This document shows positions 34,116 to 48,292 of a stretch of 64,000 nt of DNA, in pieces. Each line of letters begins with the position of its first letter. Position 1 is the stretch's first letter. Origin of the DNA: Mactromeris polynyma. Taxonomy: Eukaryota > Mollusca > Bivalvia > Venerida > Mactridae. The translations under genes were made by a program, and so were the position numbers. Location: positions 12,483,385-12,547,384 of the forward strand of contig JASFXZ010000010.1 in the NCBI GenBank assembly GCA_032209605.1, given 5' to 3'. Below the pieces are notes generated by a model. It made no database searches and had not been told where the DNA came from. It worked only from the letters and a program-made list of their open reading frames with translations.

Positions 34116-37100
34116 CAGGCATTCAGAAATGTTAATAACTCAATTTCGTCCAGATATGTCATTTGGACCGAAATTCTCAAAGAATGACATATAACGGGGG
34201 ACGGGACCGGTGTGGACACAGTGAATATTTTGAATAACGGAAGATTCGAGAGAGAGTTTAAGAGAGTTTTTGGTGAATCAAAGTTTTCCGATACCGGCAT
34301 GTCTTACTAAAGAGAGACTAAAAATGAAAACAATACGTTCCACGATAGGAAAATGAAAAACTCCTAGTTATATTAGTGTTCAAATTCATTCTTCGATGAT
34401 TAAAAACTTAATAGAATAGTAAATCAAGCATTAGTACTGACCCACTACAAGAACCAGATCGCATCTACTTCGAGATAAATGTATATGAACATTTGATTGC
34501 TATAGTGACTACTCTGTTGTTTATGAAATTTCTGAAGTTTAGTACTGAAATGCGACCTTTACCTGGTGACATGGAAAATATATTTTCTTTTATACAAATA
34601 GATATGCATTTTAATCAACTTGAACTGATAGAGTATATCGCGCATTTGTATGCAATATACCACAATTTAACTTAAACTTGACTAACGTTCTTTTAAATAA
34701 ATGTTATTACCGTTTCTTACAATTCAGCAAAATTTCTAATGTTGGAAAGGCGATACCGCAGTAAAATAAATTATTTTTGTACGCACCTTATTCTGTGCTT
34801 CTTTGCCCTACAGCATTAAATCTCAAGTTCTGAGAAATTCTAATTAGAACGTTCCGTTATAAAAAGTAATTAATTAACTGGTTTGATCTAACCTTCTGTA
34901 ACGCTGGAGCAGTTAAATACTATTTCATTTTGCTACAGCTGAGACACTCGAGGCACATACAATACTACCACTCCTGAAGGTGATATGATAGATATGATTA
35001 AGGATCAAAGTATTGCTGTGCAAATGCGGCAAATACAGTTCAACTTCATACAGTTATAAGCCTAAGTATAGACAAAGATTATTCCTGTTAATGGAAAGAA
35101 AACTCATCTTATTTTAATATGGGACCAGACAGTATTGACAAAATTTAATAAAGATAGTATTTTTTCCTTTAATGATTGTTTAGTATTTGTGTTTCAATTA
35201 AATTAGAAGGTTTCTGATGTCCACACTGTTACATAATTGGTCTGCAGCCATTAATTGAAAATTGATCGACGAAATAATCATACAAAAGACTATAACATTG
35301 TTGTCACTAAAGTATGATTTCCCATTAGGAAGTAATTGAAAATAGTGACGTTTTCTGGAAAATGTCTTTAAAATAACTTGCCAACGTAATACTATATAAA
35401 GACACCGCTGTTGTATGTTCAGGGGAGTATTAATTGAAATTCAAGAATAAAACCTCACGATTTCTGAAAAGTAAAAAGGACATAATGAGAACAAAATCCA
35501 TCCCAAAGGAATTCGTGAAAGTTTAAAGTAAAATTATCCACAGATACGAAGATCGTTTTTCATTCCAAATCCGCGAAAAGAGCTAATAATAGAACTCTTC
35601 CCAAGCAAACGTCATTCAGCCATCGGACAAGTGAGCCTTTGATACACGCATTTTTTTGTATACAAATCTAGTAAATAAGAATTAAGTCGATATGACTTAT
35701 AATTTCGTATAATTCTTAATAACTGTCAAAATAAGATTATTATTTTTTATAAGCGGAAAGTATGAATCTTTTAAGCTGTCGCAATCTGACAAAAAACAGA
35801 CGCTTGTCTAATCCCTATTGGTGAAATTTATGACAATTAGATCTCTTTAAGGGCATAGAAACGATTCTATATTGTTTTAGTCAGTGTAAATACCATGGGA
35901 AATGCTTTCTGTCAATTTTCTTTGGCGAGCTCTGGAAAGCATCGCCTACTATTCAATACTGTAACCAAGTTTCTCAATATACAATTATATATGACACGGG
36001 TTAGTAAATTGAATTTAAAATTTATATTACAGTTAAGAGTTTTTGAAACAATGTTATGTTTGCAAACCTTCAAAAGACTGCATCTATGTCAAGTTATTGT
36101 CTTTCAAGACGTGTCTATTTATATGTCTAAGACAAAATCCATTTTCCTCATTACCAAATACAGGCTTTCCAGCAGTATATATACCAAAACAACTAGGAGA
36201 AAACTAGGAAAGAAAGTCACAGAAAATAGTATAAAAGAAGGAATTATGGAGAGGAAATATGTTACATTTGCAGCTTTTTATTTAATTACCATACACCATG
36301 GCAATTTGATCATTTAGTTAACGGGTTATTTGTTTCCGCAGTCACTTGCAGGCATCACTTAAGCATAGACCAACCTTTTTATTCATCACTTGAGAAGGTT
36401 TGACTATGCAAGAAAATCTCCAAAGCCATGTTTAAAAACTTCTAGACCTTATCCAACATACTACTTTGCTGATGAAAAAGTAGGAATACTAGGAGCTGTT
36501 TTGGAAAACTAGGAACAAATATGTGCACTTTAAAAAACTAGGAAAAAAATAGAAAGCCTGCAAATAATCCCAGATATTTTTAGCGGATATCGTCGAAAGA
36601 CAAACAGCTCTCTAAATAGTTTACCATTTTCATACACAATTATCTCGCTCCGCTAGCCATGTGATTCTGATTATTACAGCATGCTCGTGTACTTATGCTT
36701 CAACACGTCTCTGAGTAGCTAGATAAGTTATTTTGAAAGAGTACAAAATGTCTGACATCGCATGGAGAAATCCATTAAAATCGTTTTCATTCGAAGTCTC
36801 GAGGGAGTTTTAGTTGTAGAAAGTTGCTATGTTAGAGACAATTGCAAAATTATTATACTGTGAACAGATCCGAAGAATTAAAAATTACTTATACTGAAAA
36901 ATACTCCAGTAGTAAAAGTGAAATAACGCGGAGCAAGGCGAGCCGCAGTCACAAATTAGAACTTCCCTCGACATATTTCGGCAAAGGGAGGAGGACCATC
37001 TGTTGCAATGGCAAAAACTTAGACAATTAAGTAAAACCAACACAGATTACATAGATACATAGTCTCTATGATAAAGTATTGTTCTGACAGTTAGAAGTTC

Positions 37101-39954
37101 AGTTCAATTTTCAATTTTGATATACATCAAGATGATTTGTACTTTACAAAGCGAACATTTTTGTTCCAACACTAAATCTGTAAAATGAAGTTTTTGTTAA
37201 GTCTCTCATTGTATTTTCAAATTGTTTACAGCTGGTATTGTTTGTAATTAACCTTCATGTTGATTTAAAAAATTTCTATCTCGTCCGTAATTTTCGTTTT
37301 AGTGTTTCATATTTTCGTTTTTTATGTATCATTTTATCCCTCTCCATCCCAATTCTTTATTTTGTTGTGGACCCTGAACTCTTCATCGGGACAACTTAGA
37401 TATAAACGAAGCTCTCCCTGTGTTACGCACTTATTTATAAATCAAAGATTTCAGAAATTCGGTTTGAAAATGTGTGTGTTCTCTAGCAATGCATGGTCTT
37501 GTATATAATATATACCACATTGTATAACAACATCTCTCAGTAAAATGTAGCTTTGAGGCCTCCAAACTTTTCTGCAATAAACAAAACAATTATGTTGACA
37601 GAGTGTAGCCTTACAGACTCAGACATGGAAGACGAACAATTAAATAATAACGTTACGTTGTTAATAAATATCATATTCAACAATAATCATATTATCTATC
37701 CAGTATTAGAATCTTGCGGTTTATGTGGAGAAAAGTTTTGATGCCAGGAAAAAATATGTTTTAATTAATTAATCAATGTAGTAAAATATATTAAGTAGAA
37801 TGTTTTTAGTTGCGATATTTATATAATATCGCGTATAAGATAATTTGGATGTTCGCTATTGTTGCTATTGTGAAATATAACCCTGCTGATGTCCTTGTAT
37901 TTCGATTCGATAAGGAATCGGCGTTAGGGTTGATTTTTTAAATATGGTACTCCAATAATTATTATATATAATATTGAGAACATATCCATTAATATTATAT
38001 TATGCAATTGTACATAGTTACTTAGCTTTCATCCTTATATATTGTGCATGTAAGGATACAGCGATAGAGTTAATGCTTAAAATATGAATATTAAAATATA
38101 TAATGTGTTATAACTGAAATATTGTAGAACTTGCATTTTAGCATATTATACTAAACAAGCATGTGCATTTATAGCATAAAGCTTATTTCAACATGGTTTA
38201 GCGATATCTGTATTTTAAAACGATCATTTTTCTATTTTCTTTATTTCCTCTCTGTCATCCTTTGATGAGCAAATTTGAATTAAAGTATATCTAAGTATCC
38301 ATGTTAAACTGACTGTCGCTTACTATGTTGTACATATGTTTATTTTGAACATGGACTATTACAGTCTATTTCAAAAGTGTATTGTATATAACTATGTTAT
38401 GAAATAAAACTTCTTCTTATATTTATATTGACCTAAATTTTGGTCATTTATGTATTCGTTCTATATATAATGACTTTGTTATGGTACTTTGTTGGTCATT
38501 TTAGGTCTTTAGAGTGCGTTTTCTACTCAACAAAAAAGAAACCTACCGCCTAATTTTCCACCAATGAATTCAATTTTAGATCACATCCAAATTTTAAACG
38601 ATTGGAAGACAAAATATAACACGTAGATTAAATCTAACCATAGCAACATAAGTATCGTAATTTATGGATTTTTTTTTCAAAATGAATTTCACTTCCTTGT
38701 TATTATTATAGGATATAATTATATTTATATGAAGTGAATGTAATTTATAGTTCTTTGAAGTTTTGCTTTATGGATTAATCGTTATAATGGAAATGAGTTT
38801 ATTTGTATAATCATTTACGTATTTACGTTTGATGGTTGCCAGTAAATTGTATTGTGTAATTAAAGATCCTTTGCCAATGTCTGCGTAAGCAATAATATAA
38901 AAACTATGTTTTCTTCTATTCATTTTCGTTGAGTTTATTAGTGGAGTCTAAAAAGGTTTGCAAACAGTCTAGTCTGCTGAATGAGCAATTTATTAATAAA
39001 TATCGTAAATTATCGGCCATTTTCAGAAATATTCGAAAAGCGTTCACCGACACATTTGTGGGCATATGTAGTAAAAGTAAGGTTTTCCAACAGAATTTAT
39101 TACTGTATTAAGTATGGATTGACCATCGCAGTTTATACCCTTGTAATTGTATAATTGTCTGTTTTATAAGTATGCTCATGGCAGACTAAACTAGCTTTGA
39201 CAAGAATACGATGTTGCTTCCACGCCAATTATAGTAGAAGTTTTTCAGATGAGCGTTAGTCATCAGAAATAAAGCGACCGAAGCCAAATAATCAGGTTCG
39301 ATATCTGTTCATATAAATATAATATTTGATAGCAATCACATAATATTATTTGACGATTTATGGACAACGACTACAGGTCCATTGCAAAGGGTAAACTACG
39401 AGACGAATCATCCTTGATTAGAATATTACTTGTTTGCTCCTCCACTTTTTCTTGCTTCTAGGCCCCGTGAGGAGTAATACAACTTACGAGAGTAATACGA
39501 TAAGTTCCCTTGATAATAGTATATCAATTAAAATCGCTCTCTATGTAACGTATATTGTCTTACTAAATCAATCTTTTCGTAGTAAATATACTTAACACGG
39601 TATCTTTGGAATGTTTTATTAACACACAGACAGTTCTCTTGTACATCTATTTTATTAACTTCGATATTCGTATTGCCGCGGTCAGATTTAAAGTCTGCGC
39701 TATGATACAAAATTATCGATGGAGATTAATTAGTGCATTTCTTTTTTTCTTGAGCACAGATTAGCACGCGATGGCATTCAACATATCTCTCAAAAGTGTT
39801 TTTTTCTGACACAAAAATTGCCAGAATTCTTAATCAACTTAAGGCCCATCATCAGAATGATTAAAAACTTTTAGCAGCTATATAAATGTATAACCTTCCA
39901 CAGACAGTTGTTTTGGGTAAATCAAAGGCCATCCTGCTTAGATCAGTCGCTAGA
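34116..39954. other. Largest intronic stretch without recognised content
   Basis: The longest frame (35895-36317 plus, 140 codons) has no domain I know, a shifting composition and no conserved partner. I do not call it. A short region near 36150-36200 ('caggctttccagcagtatat') recalls a repeat terminus. 38390-38415 ('aaataaaacttcttctt') looks like an old polyadenylated element end. No tRNA or splice-supported exon was seen. Confidence 0.4.
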
Positions 39955-40135
39955 ATTCTCGACTGTGATAAGGCAGCTGTTGACTCGGTAGCAATTGCTC
40001 CTCTTATGCAGGTTGGAACGTGTCAGTGACTTGCGGAGGAGCAGGAAAACCCTTGGTTGGTAACCCAGGAACACATGTTACCTCAACAGTTTATACCACT
40101 GCAATACTACTGAAATCAGAGTAGAAGCCCAACAC
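39955..40135 (+). mobile_element. tRNA-derived SINE fragment
   Basis: 'gtcagtgacttgcggaggag', 'ttggttggtaacccaggaac' and 'gcaatactactgaaatcaga' follow the SINE body order of 60655-60935. The head is lost or too diverged to see. Confidence 0.6.
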
Positions 40136-42664
40136 AAATGTAACAAATGACTGAGTGTGCTTTTATTCATGGACAAGCCTATGGTGAACACGGCTGACAC
40201 TACTGACCTGTCTGTTTGTTATCGTTTTATATTGGAACAGACAACGTTGTCAGTATGCGCCGACATTTATATAAATAAATGTCAGAATACGAAATGTAGA
40301 TCACAGACTTATATACACAAGTTCAAACTAATTACTGACGCGGAATTAATCTTCTTCACGATGTTATGTAAAAGAAACTCGACAAACAATGTGAGTAGAT
40401 AAACTGCCATTGATGAAGGGGAAAAAACTGACTCGATTTGACCAGAATATCAAAATATTGGTTTGTGTGTGGGACAAAAAGTATAAATGCGATTCCCATA
40501 AATAAAATCGTAGCATATTTGTGCTAGGTGTTGTTTATAAATCCTGTCAAATAGCTTTGATACTCGGCTCTTAAGATGTTGTGAGTTTTTATGTTTAGAA
40601 GGGAAATTCCAATTATCGCAAGGGATCTTTTTCTTCTAGTTTTTTGGACCATTGTTATCTCATGCCCCCATCAGACATTTAAAGCTTGGTATATTAAATG
40701 AGCAGATAGTGAACTATCGGATAAAATATCTTCGATTAATTAAGAATCAGTCCCTTTGTTCACAAAATTAAATTAATGTGAATGTGTTTTTACCCTAGAG
40801 AATTTGTGATTTAATTTTTTGTTACACTATCGGCAATAAACGTTTTGAACGTATTTCAGTGTCTTCAAGAAAATCATACCGATTGGAAAGTGCAACATCT
40901 ATTAAATCTCTGGAATTAACCGGATACAATTTACATTTTCAATCTATTTTAGTAGCAAATACCGAATCATGTCTCTTACTTTCGGGATTTAAGTGAAATG
41001 CACAGTTATAATTATGCTGCTCGTTTAAAAAATCGTGCAGGAATAATTTAATATGTTGCTAGGCAACCGGATAATCGATATAGAGTAAAGAGGTTGATAT
41101 TGTATATACATGTGAATGTTTGTTGAACAAATGCATATTTCATGTAATACCATGTTCCGTCAAACCTTAAACAATAAGTCTATGTCACATATTAAAATAG
41201 CCAGTTGAAGATATCTGAATTTGATTTTACTAATTGATTTGTTTATTCATTTATTTATTTGATTATCAAAATGGTAGACAGTAATAATTGTATTGATTAC
41301 ATATCAAATATGATTAAACTACACTTATAACGATATCGCTTACTGCGATATAAAGCTTATAACGATACAAATCTCACGTATCAATAATATGAGTCAAATG
41401 ATACATACTGACAAAATCAGTCCAAATACCCATCCTGCAGACAACAGTCACACAAAAACAAAATACTATTGACAGACTCTGGTATGGCGCAGATTTCTGC
41501 AAACTGAAATGCTATATTTACGACTACCGCCATTGTCAGAGCTACACAACACATGCTATTACGCACCGCAAATTGCTACGGCTTTTTTATCATTATCTTT
41601 ATATTGTTTTCAAAATAATTAGTTTCAGTTTAGCTCAAAATATCCGATTGACGTAGAGAGAAAGTCATCAATTAAACCCAGGTGCTTGTTGGTTCCTTTA
41701 AATTATTTCTCATTTAACAATCATTCAATTTCGTCGTTCAGTTCAATTTTATCTGCGTCGTTTTATTCGTGTGGGTTTACTGTGAGAAGTACACAGCAGC
41801 AATCCCGGACGGTTCAATCGGTAGAGAACTCTAGAGGTCATAGTATCACATAGAAATGAGGCAAATATTCTATTTTATCAGCGACAATTTGACTGAATTT
41901 ACTACACCCAAAGTCAGTTGTCCTCACCCCTGATTCATGTAGAGCAGTTATCAGTTTCTTGCAAAAGAACGGTTTGGAATTGGTTAATTACAACGGAACA
42001 CTGTTTACATAAACGGACCGTTGCACATACCTGACAATACTGTCGAAAACAGCAACTTAAAATTACACAATATACATTTTGTACTTCTTTAATTGTTGAA
42101 TGGTAATGTTCCACTATAGAATTTAACTTTATCTAAATGGGAGTGAAATTCCTTCCAATAATGAACCAATATAAACAATATGAAAAAAGTACCTGGCCAA
42201 TTGATCATTAAACTAAAAATACTTCGGACATGGCGATAAATATTCTGTGGTTTAATACAGAAATCGTGTCGTTTGCATAAATCCATCCATACTTCATACG
42301 TTGTACAGACATTAAATATTTTCAGATAAACAGAAGTTGTAGTATCATGAATATTTAAAATTTCCAGTTTTTTAAATTTAACCTTTCTTTGTATTTTACA
42401 TGCTTGTTAATAATTCACGTCCGCAAATATTTGAATGACATAAAACTTCCAGCAGATATTTCATTTTTGAGTCTTGAAGGTCTCAGATTAAATCACTATG
42501 AACGCACGTTCTTGACATTCATTTGCTGTCTTCACAGTACCATAATTATGTGCAAATATAAACTAAACAAATAAAGCTCTACCTGTTAACATATGGTGTA
42601 CTAAGACGCATCAACCAATGCCAATAAAATGTATTGATTCAGTTGCAAATGTAGTTTTAGTAAT
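40136..42664. other. Intronic stretch, nothing firm
   Basis: 41805-41850 ('ggttcaatcggtagagaact') resembles the A box of a tRNA-like SINE head without a convincing B box. The rest is AT-rich with no exon. Confidence 0.4.
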
Positions 42665-42972
42665 CCACGGATACATATGCGCTCAATGGAACATATGCGC
42701 AAGGAAGGGTCGACCATAAGGAATAACTAGTAGAATCAAAGAGGACAAACAGTGAAGGGGGAATTAATGCATGGAAAATATCACAGGAAATGTCAAGACA
42801 GCTGGCAACAATAGGCCGATACTGGGCAGAAAATAACATGAACACTACATAAAGTGAAAGAATTGCACAGGGAAAAGGAAAATATAACATATATTTAAAA
42901 CACAAAAATAAATTAAAAATCATACAGCGAATTACAGCCTCGGAACTGTCAGTAAAAATACTGCCAAATCGA
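42665..42972 (-). repeat. GGAGG repeat, proximal 300 bp
   Basis: Reverse copy of the first two thirds: 'gaataactagtagaatcaaa', 'agacagctggcaacaatagg', 'tgcacagggaaaaggaaaat' and 'gcctcggaactgtcagtaaa'. The 132-codon minus frame 42657-43055 coincides with it and is an artefact. Confidence 0.8.
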
Positions 42973-43479
42973 TAGTGAACATAAACAATGGTAGGCAGGT
43001 TTGTATAATTAAAGGCAACTATTTTCGTCTTTTTATTAGATTTCAGTAAAGGCATATTCCATATTTAATACAATTCCGTAGAGGCTAATTGAATTGACAT
43101 ACAACAACCAATCAGTACCATCCACCAGTAACGTTATTGTAAATATATACATATTGTATTACATGTCATTAATTACATATTAATAAGACAAATACATGAC
43201 AATTATCGTAGAAAGTAAATGTGTCAGACAGTAATTAAATTTACAAATACCAAAACGGTTCAGTGAATGTTAATACTTTCCTCCAAATATTTGGAATGTG
43301 CACGAGATTTAGTATTGTTCAGAGTATTTAAGTACTCCCTCTCCCTTGTATGGATTTTTTGTGAAGACTAGTTTCAAACAAGAGATGTGAACAACATTAT
43401 TCTACAAGCAATGAATTGTCAGTAAGAGGATTTGGTTCATCTACAACCCCACAGTCAATCATCCCACCATGTAAGGACC

Positions 43480-43830
43480 TGTTTACTCGTAGATTCTTCC
43501 CTCCCCTTTAGCAGAAAAGTCATAGCATGTTCATTCAATATACAGCTTTTCATTTTAAATTAAACAACAACATCAATTAATGTTATCCATTAAAAAAAGT
43601 CTGAAGCAACATGTGTTTATGTTTTGCAATGAAACATGTGCTTTAAAACTGAATGTCAATGATTCGAAGCGTCAGGAAGCGTTCTCATTAAATTCGAGCC
43701 CTCTGGGAAATCTGCCACGGTCTGGTTTATAAACACTTTGATGACGTAAAAAAGTGATTCGATATCATGCCGAAATATATTAATGTTATGACGCTTTACT
43801 AGTCCTATGAATATGACATCACTTCGTGCA
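43480..43830 (+). repeat. Dispersed repeat, partner of 17650-18180
   Basis: It shares 'tttatgttttgcaatgaaac', 'ctgggaaatctgccacggtc' and 'taaacactttgatgacgt' with the 17.7-kb copy, at about 80 percent identity by eye. Confidence 0.65.
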
Positions 43831-44361
43831 TTTTGCGACTTTGTTATTTCTTGCTAAGTTACGATAGACAAAAAAAGAAAAATTTGAAATTACAGATGAT
43901 AACTATAAAAGGTGAAACGACAAGCATTAAAACTGTATATATTTGGACTACGTGCTTACCTGGCCATTTATTATTAGGTAAAATGTCAAGCATGCAGTTG
44001 AAAATATTGATTTTTGAGGGGCTCGAATTAATGAAAGAGGCATGCTTGAGTTACCGCCCGGGGTTCATCTACTATCCGCAGACAATCCTACTTATCAAGG
44101 ACCCCGGATGCCTAAGGGTACTTTACAGGGTGTTAAAAAGTTAATTCACAAAGTTTGAATTTTAATACTTTGCTATATACTCTTTCCATCTATGTCGCTA
44201 TAGATTAATAGTTTATTTTTGTGTGCGAGTTCTAAATAAAACATATTCTTGAAAAAAGAAGAATCTATCATTAAGGAAATGAAGCCAGGATACATGTAGA
44301 ATTCTTCTCATTTTATCTGAATTCAAAGTTTATGAACGAACTTTTTTAACACCCTGTAAAT

Positions 44362-44665
44362 ATCGCGCTGACAAGGATTTCCACCTTATGGTCAGCTTGA
44401 CATTTGGCCCCAAAATCGTTCGTGATCATCTACAACCTGCAGTCAATTACACTACCAAGTTAGGGTGCGGGAGACCAAAAGGGTACTTGGTGTATTGCGC
44501 GGACAAGGATTTCCACCTACTTGTCAGTTTGACATTGACCTTTGATCCAGTGTTCTCCAACATACATAAGGTTCATCTACATTCCGGAGGCAATTATCCT
44601 ACCAAATTAGGACCCGAGAGGCCAAAGGGTACTTAAGTTATTGCGCGGAAATGTATGATCTACTG
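44362..44665 (+). repeat. Tandem pair of about 135-bp bivalve-type units
   Basis: Two units begin 'gacaaggatttccacc' (near 44370 and 44501). Each contains 'tcagtttgacattg' or 'tcagcttgacatttg', then 'taccaagttagg' or 'taccaaattagg', and 'ccaaaagggtact' or 'ccaaagggtact'. A third unit starts 'attgcgcggaaatg' and ends in a different tail ('gggtaaaagtatgctccctt', 'tctactgtggcata'). The plus frame 44388-44636 merely spans it. Confidence 0.7.
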
Positions 44666-45337
44666 ACCAACCTACCGACTTGGGTAAAAGTATGCTCCCT
44701 TTTCTACTGTGGCATACTAAGATATGTTTAATAAACATGTTGCACTGTCGATAGATTGACTGTATGAATATCAGATACACCGTCTGCCTTACACACACTC
44801 CTTAATATAGTTTACTCCATATCTCAGTCACATTCACAGCTGACTAAATTACGAAGGTTGCCCCCATGTGGTGTGCGTCAGGGAAATCCGCATGTGTGGA
44901 CGTTTGACACGACTTTACAGACACTAAAATAGACTACTCTTATCGGATGTAGTATTCCATTGAAGTTTATGACAGTCGTGACATTTACCATGTGTGCATC
45001 ATATTTCACTGATTTATCAGAACACCGTGCTGACAAACATATGCATGACTGATATTTTTTCCAAGCAATATTTATACTTGACGCCATTAAAACGCAACTA
45101 TTTGAAATTGGGGTCATTTTGTAGTACCAACTATCAAAAGTGTGTTACTATTATCTATGTGTTAATTCTTGTTCAAAACTTTATTAAACTCTAGACCAAT
45201 TATGTTTTGTTTCATTATTGATTATTTTTTTGAAATTATGTTTGAGAAATAAAGAATAGTTTTACCTTTGTAATGTCACTTTATCTATATGCACACATTT
45301 TGGTTGCGTTTTTAATGGCGTTAAGTATATATACATC

Positions 45338-45510
45338 CATTAATCCCCCCTCCCCCTTCCTTAACTGTCCACTTTGATTCTCCTAGTTATTCCTTATGGT
45401 CTGCCGGGCCATTCATTGTGCCCCTGTTTTCCCGGAGGTCTGCGTGGGGAGGCACTGTCTTGTGTATGTGGCATTCCCTGTAGTTACGTATTCTCTCTCT
45501 CTCTCTTTAT
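45338..45510 (+). repeat. GGAGG repeat, distal half
   Basis: 'ccattaatcccccctccccc', 'ttccttatggtctgccgggc', 'ggaggtctgcgtggggaggc' and 'tatgtggcattccctgtag' are close to consensus, so this is a comparatively young copy. Confidence 0.82.
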
Positions 45511-45675
45511 AGCTAGTACGTGTGTATACGAGTATATAATTGGCATGTCGGTATGGTACGTGATTAGCAAGCAACTAAAACAGTCTCCAGTCATGACATT
45601 ACCATTACCAAATACACGTGTGTACCGTGTAACCCCACCGGGACGTGGTCTCCATAGTGCATTTGCCGTACAAGA

Positions 45676-45735
45676 TGGCTAAAAAATCCGTCGGTTCGAC
45701 CCTAGAATTTGATGTTTGGGCGGTTACCGATAAGG
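45676..45735 (+). other. Possible first coding exon (weak candidate)
   Basis: An ATG in a good context (caagATGg) opens a frame reading MAKKSVGSTLEFDVWAVTDK, and the codon for the last Lys is followed directly by a GTAGGA donor-like site. The stretch is richer in G and C than its surroundings. I do not recognise the product, see no next exon, and the unspliced frame stops five codons later. If real, it would be a gene on the opposite strand inside intron 1 of the receptor. It could equally be a transposed gene fragment or chance. Confidence 0.2.
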
Positions 45736-46450
45736 TAGGATTTTTAGAATAGGAACACACGTAACTCATGTGCTTTTCTTTTGAGGTTTATTCGTTAAAA
45801 CCTGAAACTCGATATATATTTTATTTGTTTTTCGTACATTGTCAAAAATGTATGTAATTTTGGTCTTTCAGCGCAATAAGCAGGTATATGATGTCTATTT
45901 CTACAAAGTATTGATTTAATTTGCGAATGTATCCTTCTTGGTAAGTTTCACGTGTTATGTTGGCTATTAACACTTTAGCTCACACCTTGGTTGGGACACA
46001 AAAACACAGATATGCACTCGATAACCCTGCTTGTTGAACAACTGTTTAAGGAAAAATTATATTAAGGGTTATTCTTACACGTCCTAAGGTAAATAAGATA
46101 TCTTGTAGCAACCCTCATTGGAAAATAGGCACGCAATGCGGACGCGTGTACATTAAGAGTCGATGGTCAAGTTTGTATTGTTTTATTTTCACTACGAGGG
46201 TTGAATATAACGTGGCATTTAATGTTGCTGTTTCATCAATTTCCTGCAATCTTATAGGTCAATTAACATTAAATTGTACGTTTGGACATTAACATGTCTT
46301 CAAGAAAGCTTTAAAATTGTTACTATGGGGCATGACTGTGTCCGTCAGAGTATAAGCCGGTGACCTTCAGTGAAATACGAACATAACGAATAGTAAGTAT
46401 TTCAGTAGTAGTGAAAAAGGCAGAGCGGGGAAGGTCACGTTCATAATAAT

Positions 46451-46691
46451 GAGCGCCGCTGTACGATTTCCAACCTCTCCTTTCAGTGACGTCATTTCCA
46501 GAAAACGTCACATATGACGTCACCATGTACTGCCAGTTAGCAATATTTGGCCCATTTAACAATATGAAAACGAAGTAACCATATGGAGTAAATATTGTTT
46601 CCTGTTTGCAAATAGTGACATCACATATTTCGTTTTCTTGAAATGACGTCACTTGTAGAAGTGGTTGTAAATCCCATAGCAGCGCTCGTAT
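46451..46691 (+). mobile_element. CRE-MITE, copy 4 (most complete)
   Basis: The ends are 'gagcgccgctgtacgatttc' and 'aatcccatagcagcgctc'. The left arm has two TGACGTCA palindromes (near 46490 and 46518) and the right arm one (near 46646). The centre carries 'gtaaccatatggagtaaata'. The 154-codon minus frame 46323-46787 is a by-product, seen again over copy 5. Confidence 0.82.
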
Positions 46692-48060
46692 AGAGAATTT
46701 CCTAGTACAGATATAGACGACAAGAAGGGGGCAGATAGAAGCGTAGATGGACAAATTACAAAACCGAACGGACCATGAAATACACAATGGGAGGAGACAC
46801 TAAAACAAGAATACAATGATAACGGGACTAAAACCAAACAACAAAGTGCTCATCGTCAACGAAGTAAAATCACGAATAACCCTAAACTTTATGTGAGGAT
46901 TTTGAATACAGTAACATTCTTTGGTTACTAATGTCTATAAATCTTTACACCAACGTCCAATTAATATCTTCAGTTCTGTTCTGCATCACCAAGTACAGGA
47001 AACAACTTAAATGTCCAAAGCGTTGGCTTGTTTAAAGTACAGACCTTTCACTAAATTTATCGCGTAGGTGATATGATCTTGTAATTAATCCATATTGCTT
47101 GTATTAGTTATTCAAAGTAATGATAACGTCAGTTTTAATAATAACTGGGATGTTGAACGCTTATATCTTTACCCCCACCAGACTAATTATGTTTTGGAAT
47201 GAACCACTCAAATGCTATAAAAGGTAATCTATGATATCAAGTACAGCTAAAGCCTAAGCGTTACAGACATTCCGGTACAAGACGGGAAGATATGATGTAA
47301 GGATGATAATGTCGTGATAAGTTTCATTCAGTGTCTTGTCAGATTGATTTTATGACAATCTATCCATACAATGTTATTTCATAAATAATGTTTTATTAAA
47401 GATCTGATATAAACGTCCTTTTTATCCATGCAACATGATAATTGGCTCTTTCATTGAGACATATTTTACATAAGTACCAATCAGGCATCCACATCATTAA
47501 ATATAACCTACTTTCCTCAAAAAGAAACATCCAACTTCCTGGCAAATCTATGTATAGTTAAATATATTTACGTGCGTATTTTATAACCGCTTGGCTGGTA
47601 ATATGAAATGCTAATTCTTCGTTGTTCGTTGTTTCTAGGTTTGCTTTACATGTTATTATCTGTTCGTTTTCGTACTGTTTTAGTATACTAGACTAGATTA
47701 TATCAAAGGTGTGTCTGGTTCTATCTTTTCTACATACAAATATTTTTGTCTTATTGTCACATTTCATTTTTTTGACTGTGAATATATGAACCAGCAATAA
47801 AATAGATATACAAATACATGTACCTACAATGTGGTATATCTTTAAACAACTGTCACGTTTATTATGCATTTATATGTACAGGTATATGCTTTATCTCTTA
47901 TATGTTATGTATGTATGTTTAAAAAAAAGGAATAAAATATATATAAAAAACAACATTTTATTATCCGATTATAAAATCACCAGTCATTGTTAATCAGGTC
48001 TGTGCCAGGTGTTCAACTCTAGTCAGCCTCTGGTCAACGCGTTTTCAATAATCATTTTCC
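46692..48060. other. Intronic stretch, nothing recognised
   Basis: AT-rich. The part near 47700-47940 has several AATAAA-like motifs and A-runs of the type left by old retroposons, but no identifiable body. Confidence 0.4.
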
Positions 48061-48292
48061 CATACACCCACTCAGTTCTGGTACTTCGCATGTTTCACAC
48101 ATTCATACCCCATCTATGTTTTCATATATTAGATCTGCAATTGTTTTTTTTTGTTTTTTTTTACAGAATTAATATTTCCATACACCCACTCAGTTCTGGT
48201 ACATCGCATGTTCCACACATTCATACCCCATCTATGTTTTGTTTTCATATGTTAGTTCAGCAATTGTTTTTTTTTTACAGAATTAATATTTC
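48061..48292 (+). repeat. 118-bp direct tandem duplication
   Basis: Two copies start 'catacacccactcagttctg' (48061 and 48179) and end 'acagaattaatatttc'. Each has a T-run before 'ttacag'. The plus frame 48009-48362 covers both copies and reads as repeats, with no sign of selection. Confidence 0.85.

Noticed and set aside
35895..36317. 140-codon plus-strand frame as a gene
   Set aside because: No recognisable domain, no splice or promoter support, and composition typical of chance in AT-rich DNA.
46323..46787. 154-codon minus-strand frame as a gene
   Set aside because: It is the read-through of a CRE-MITE; the same by-product appears at 50360-50833 over another copy.
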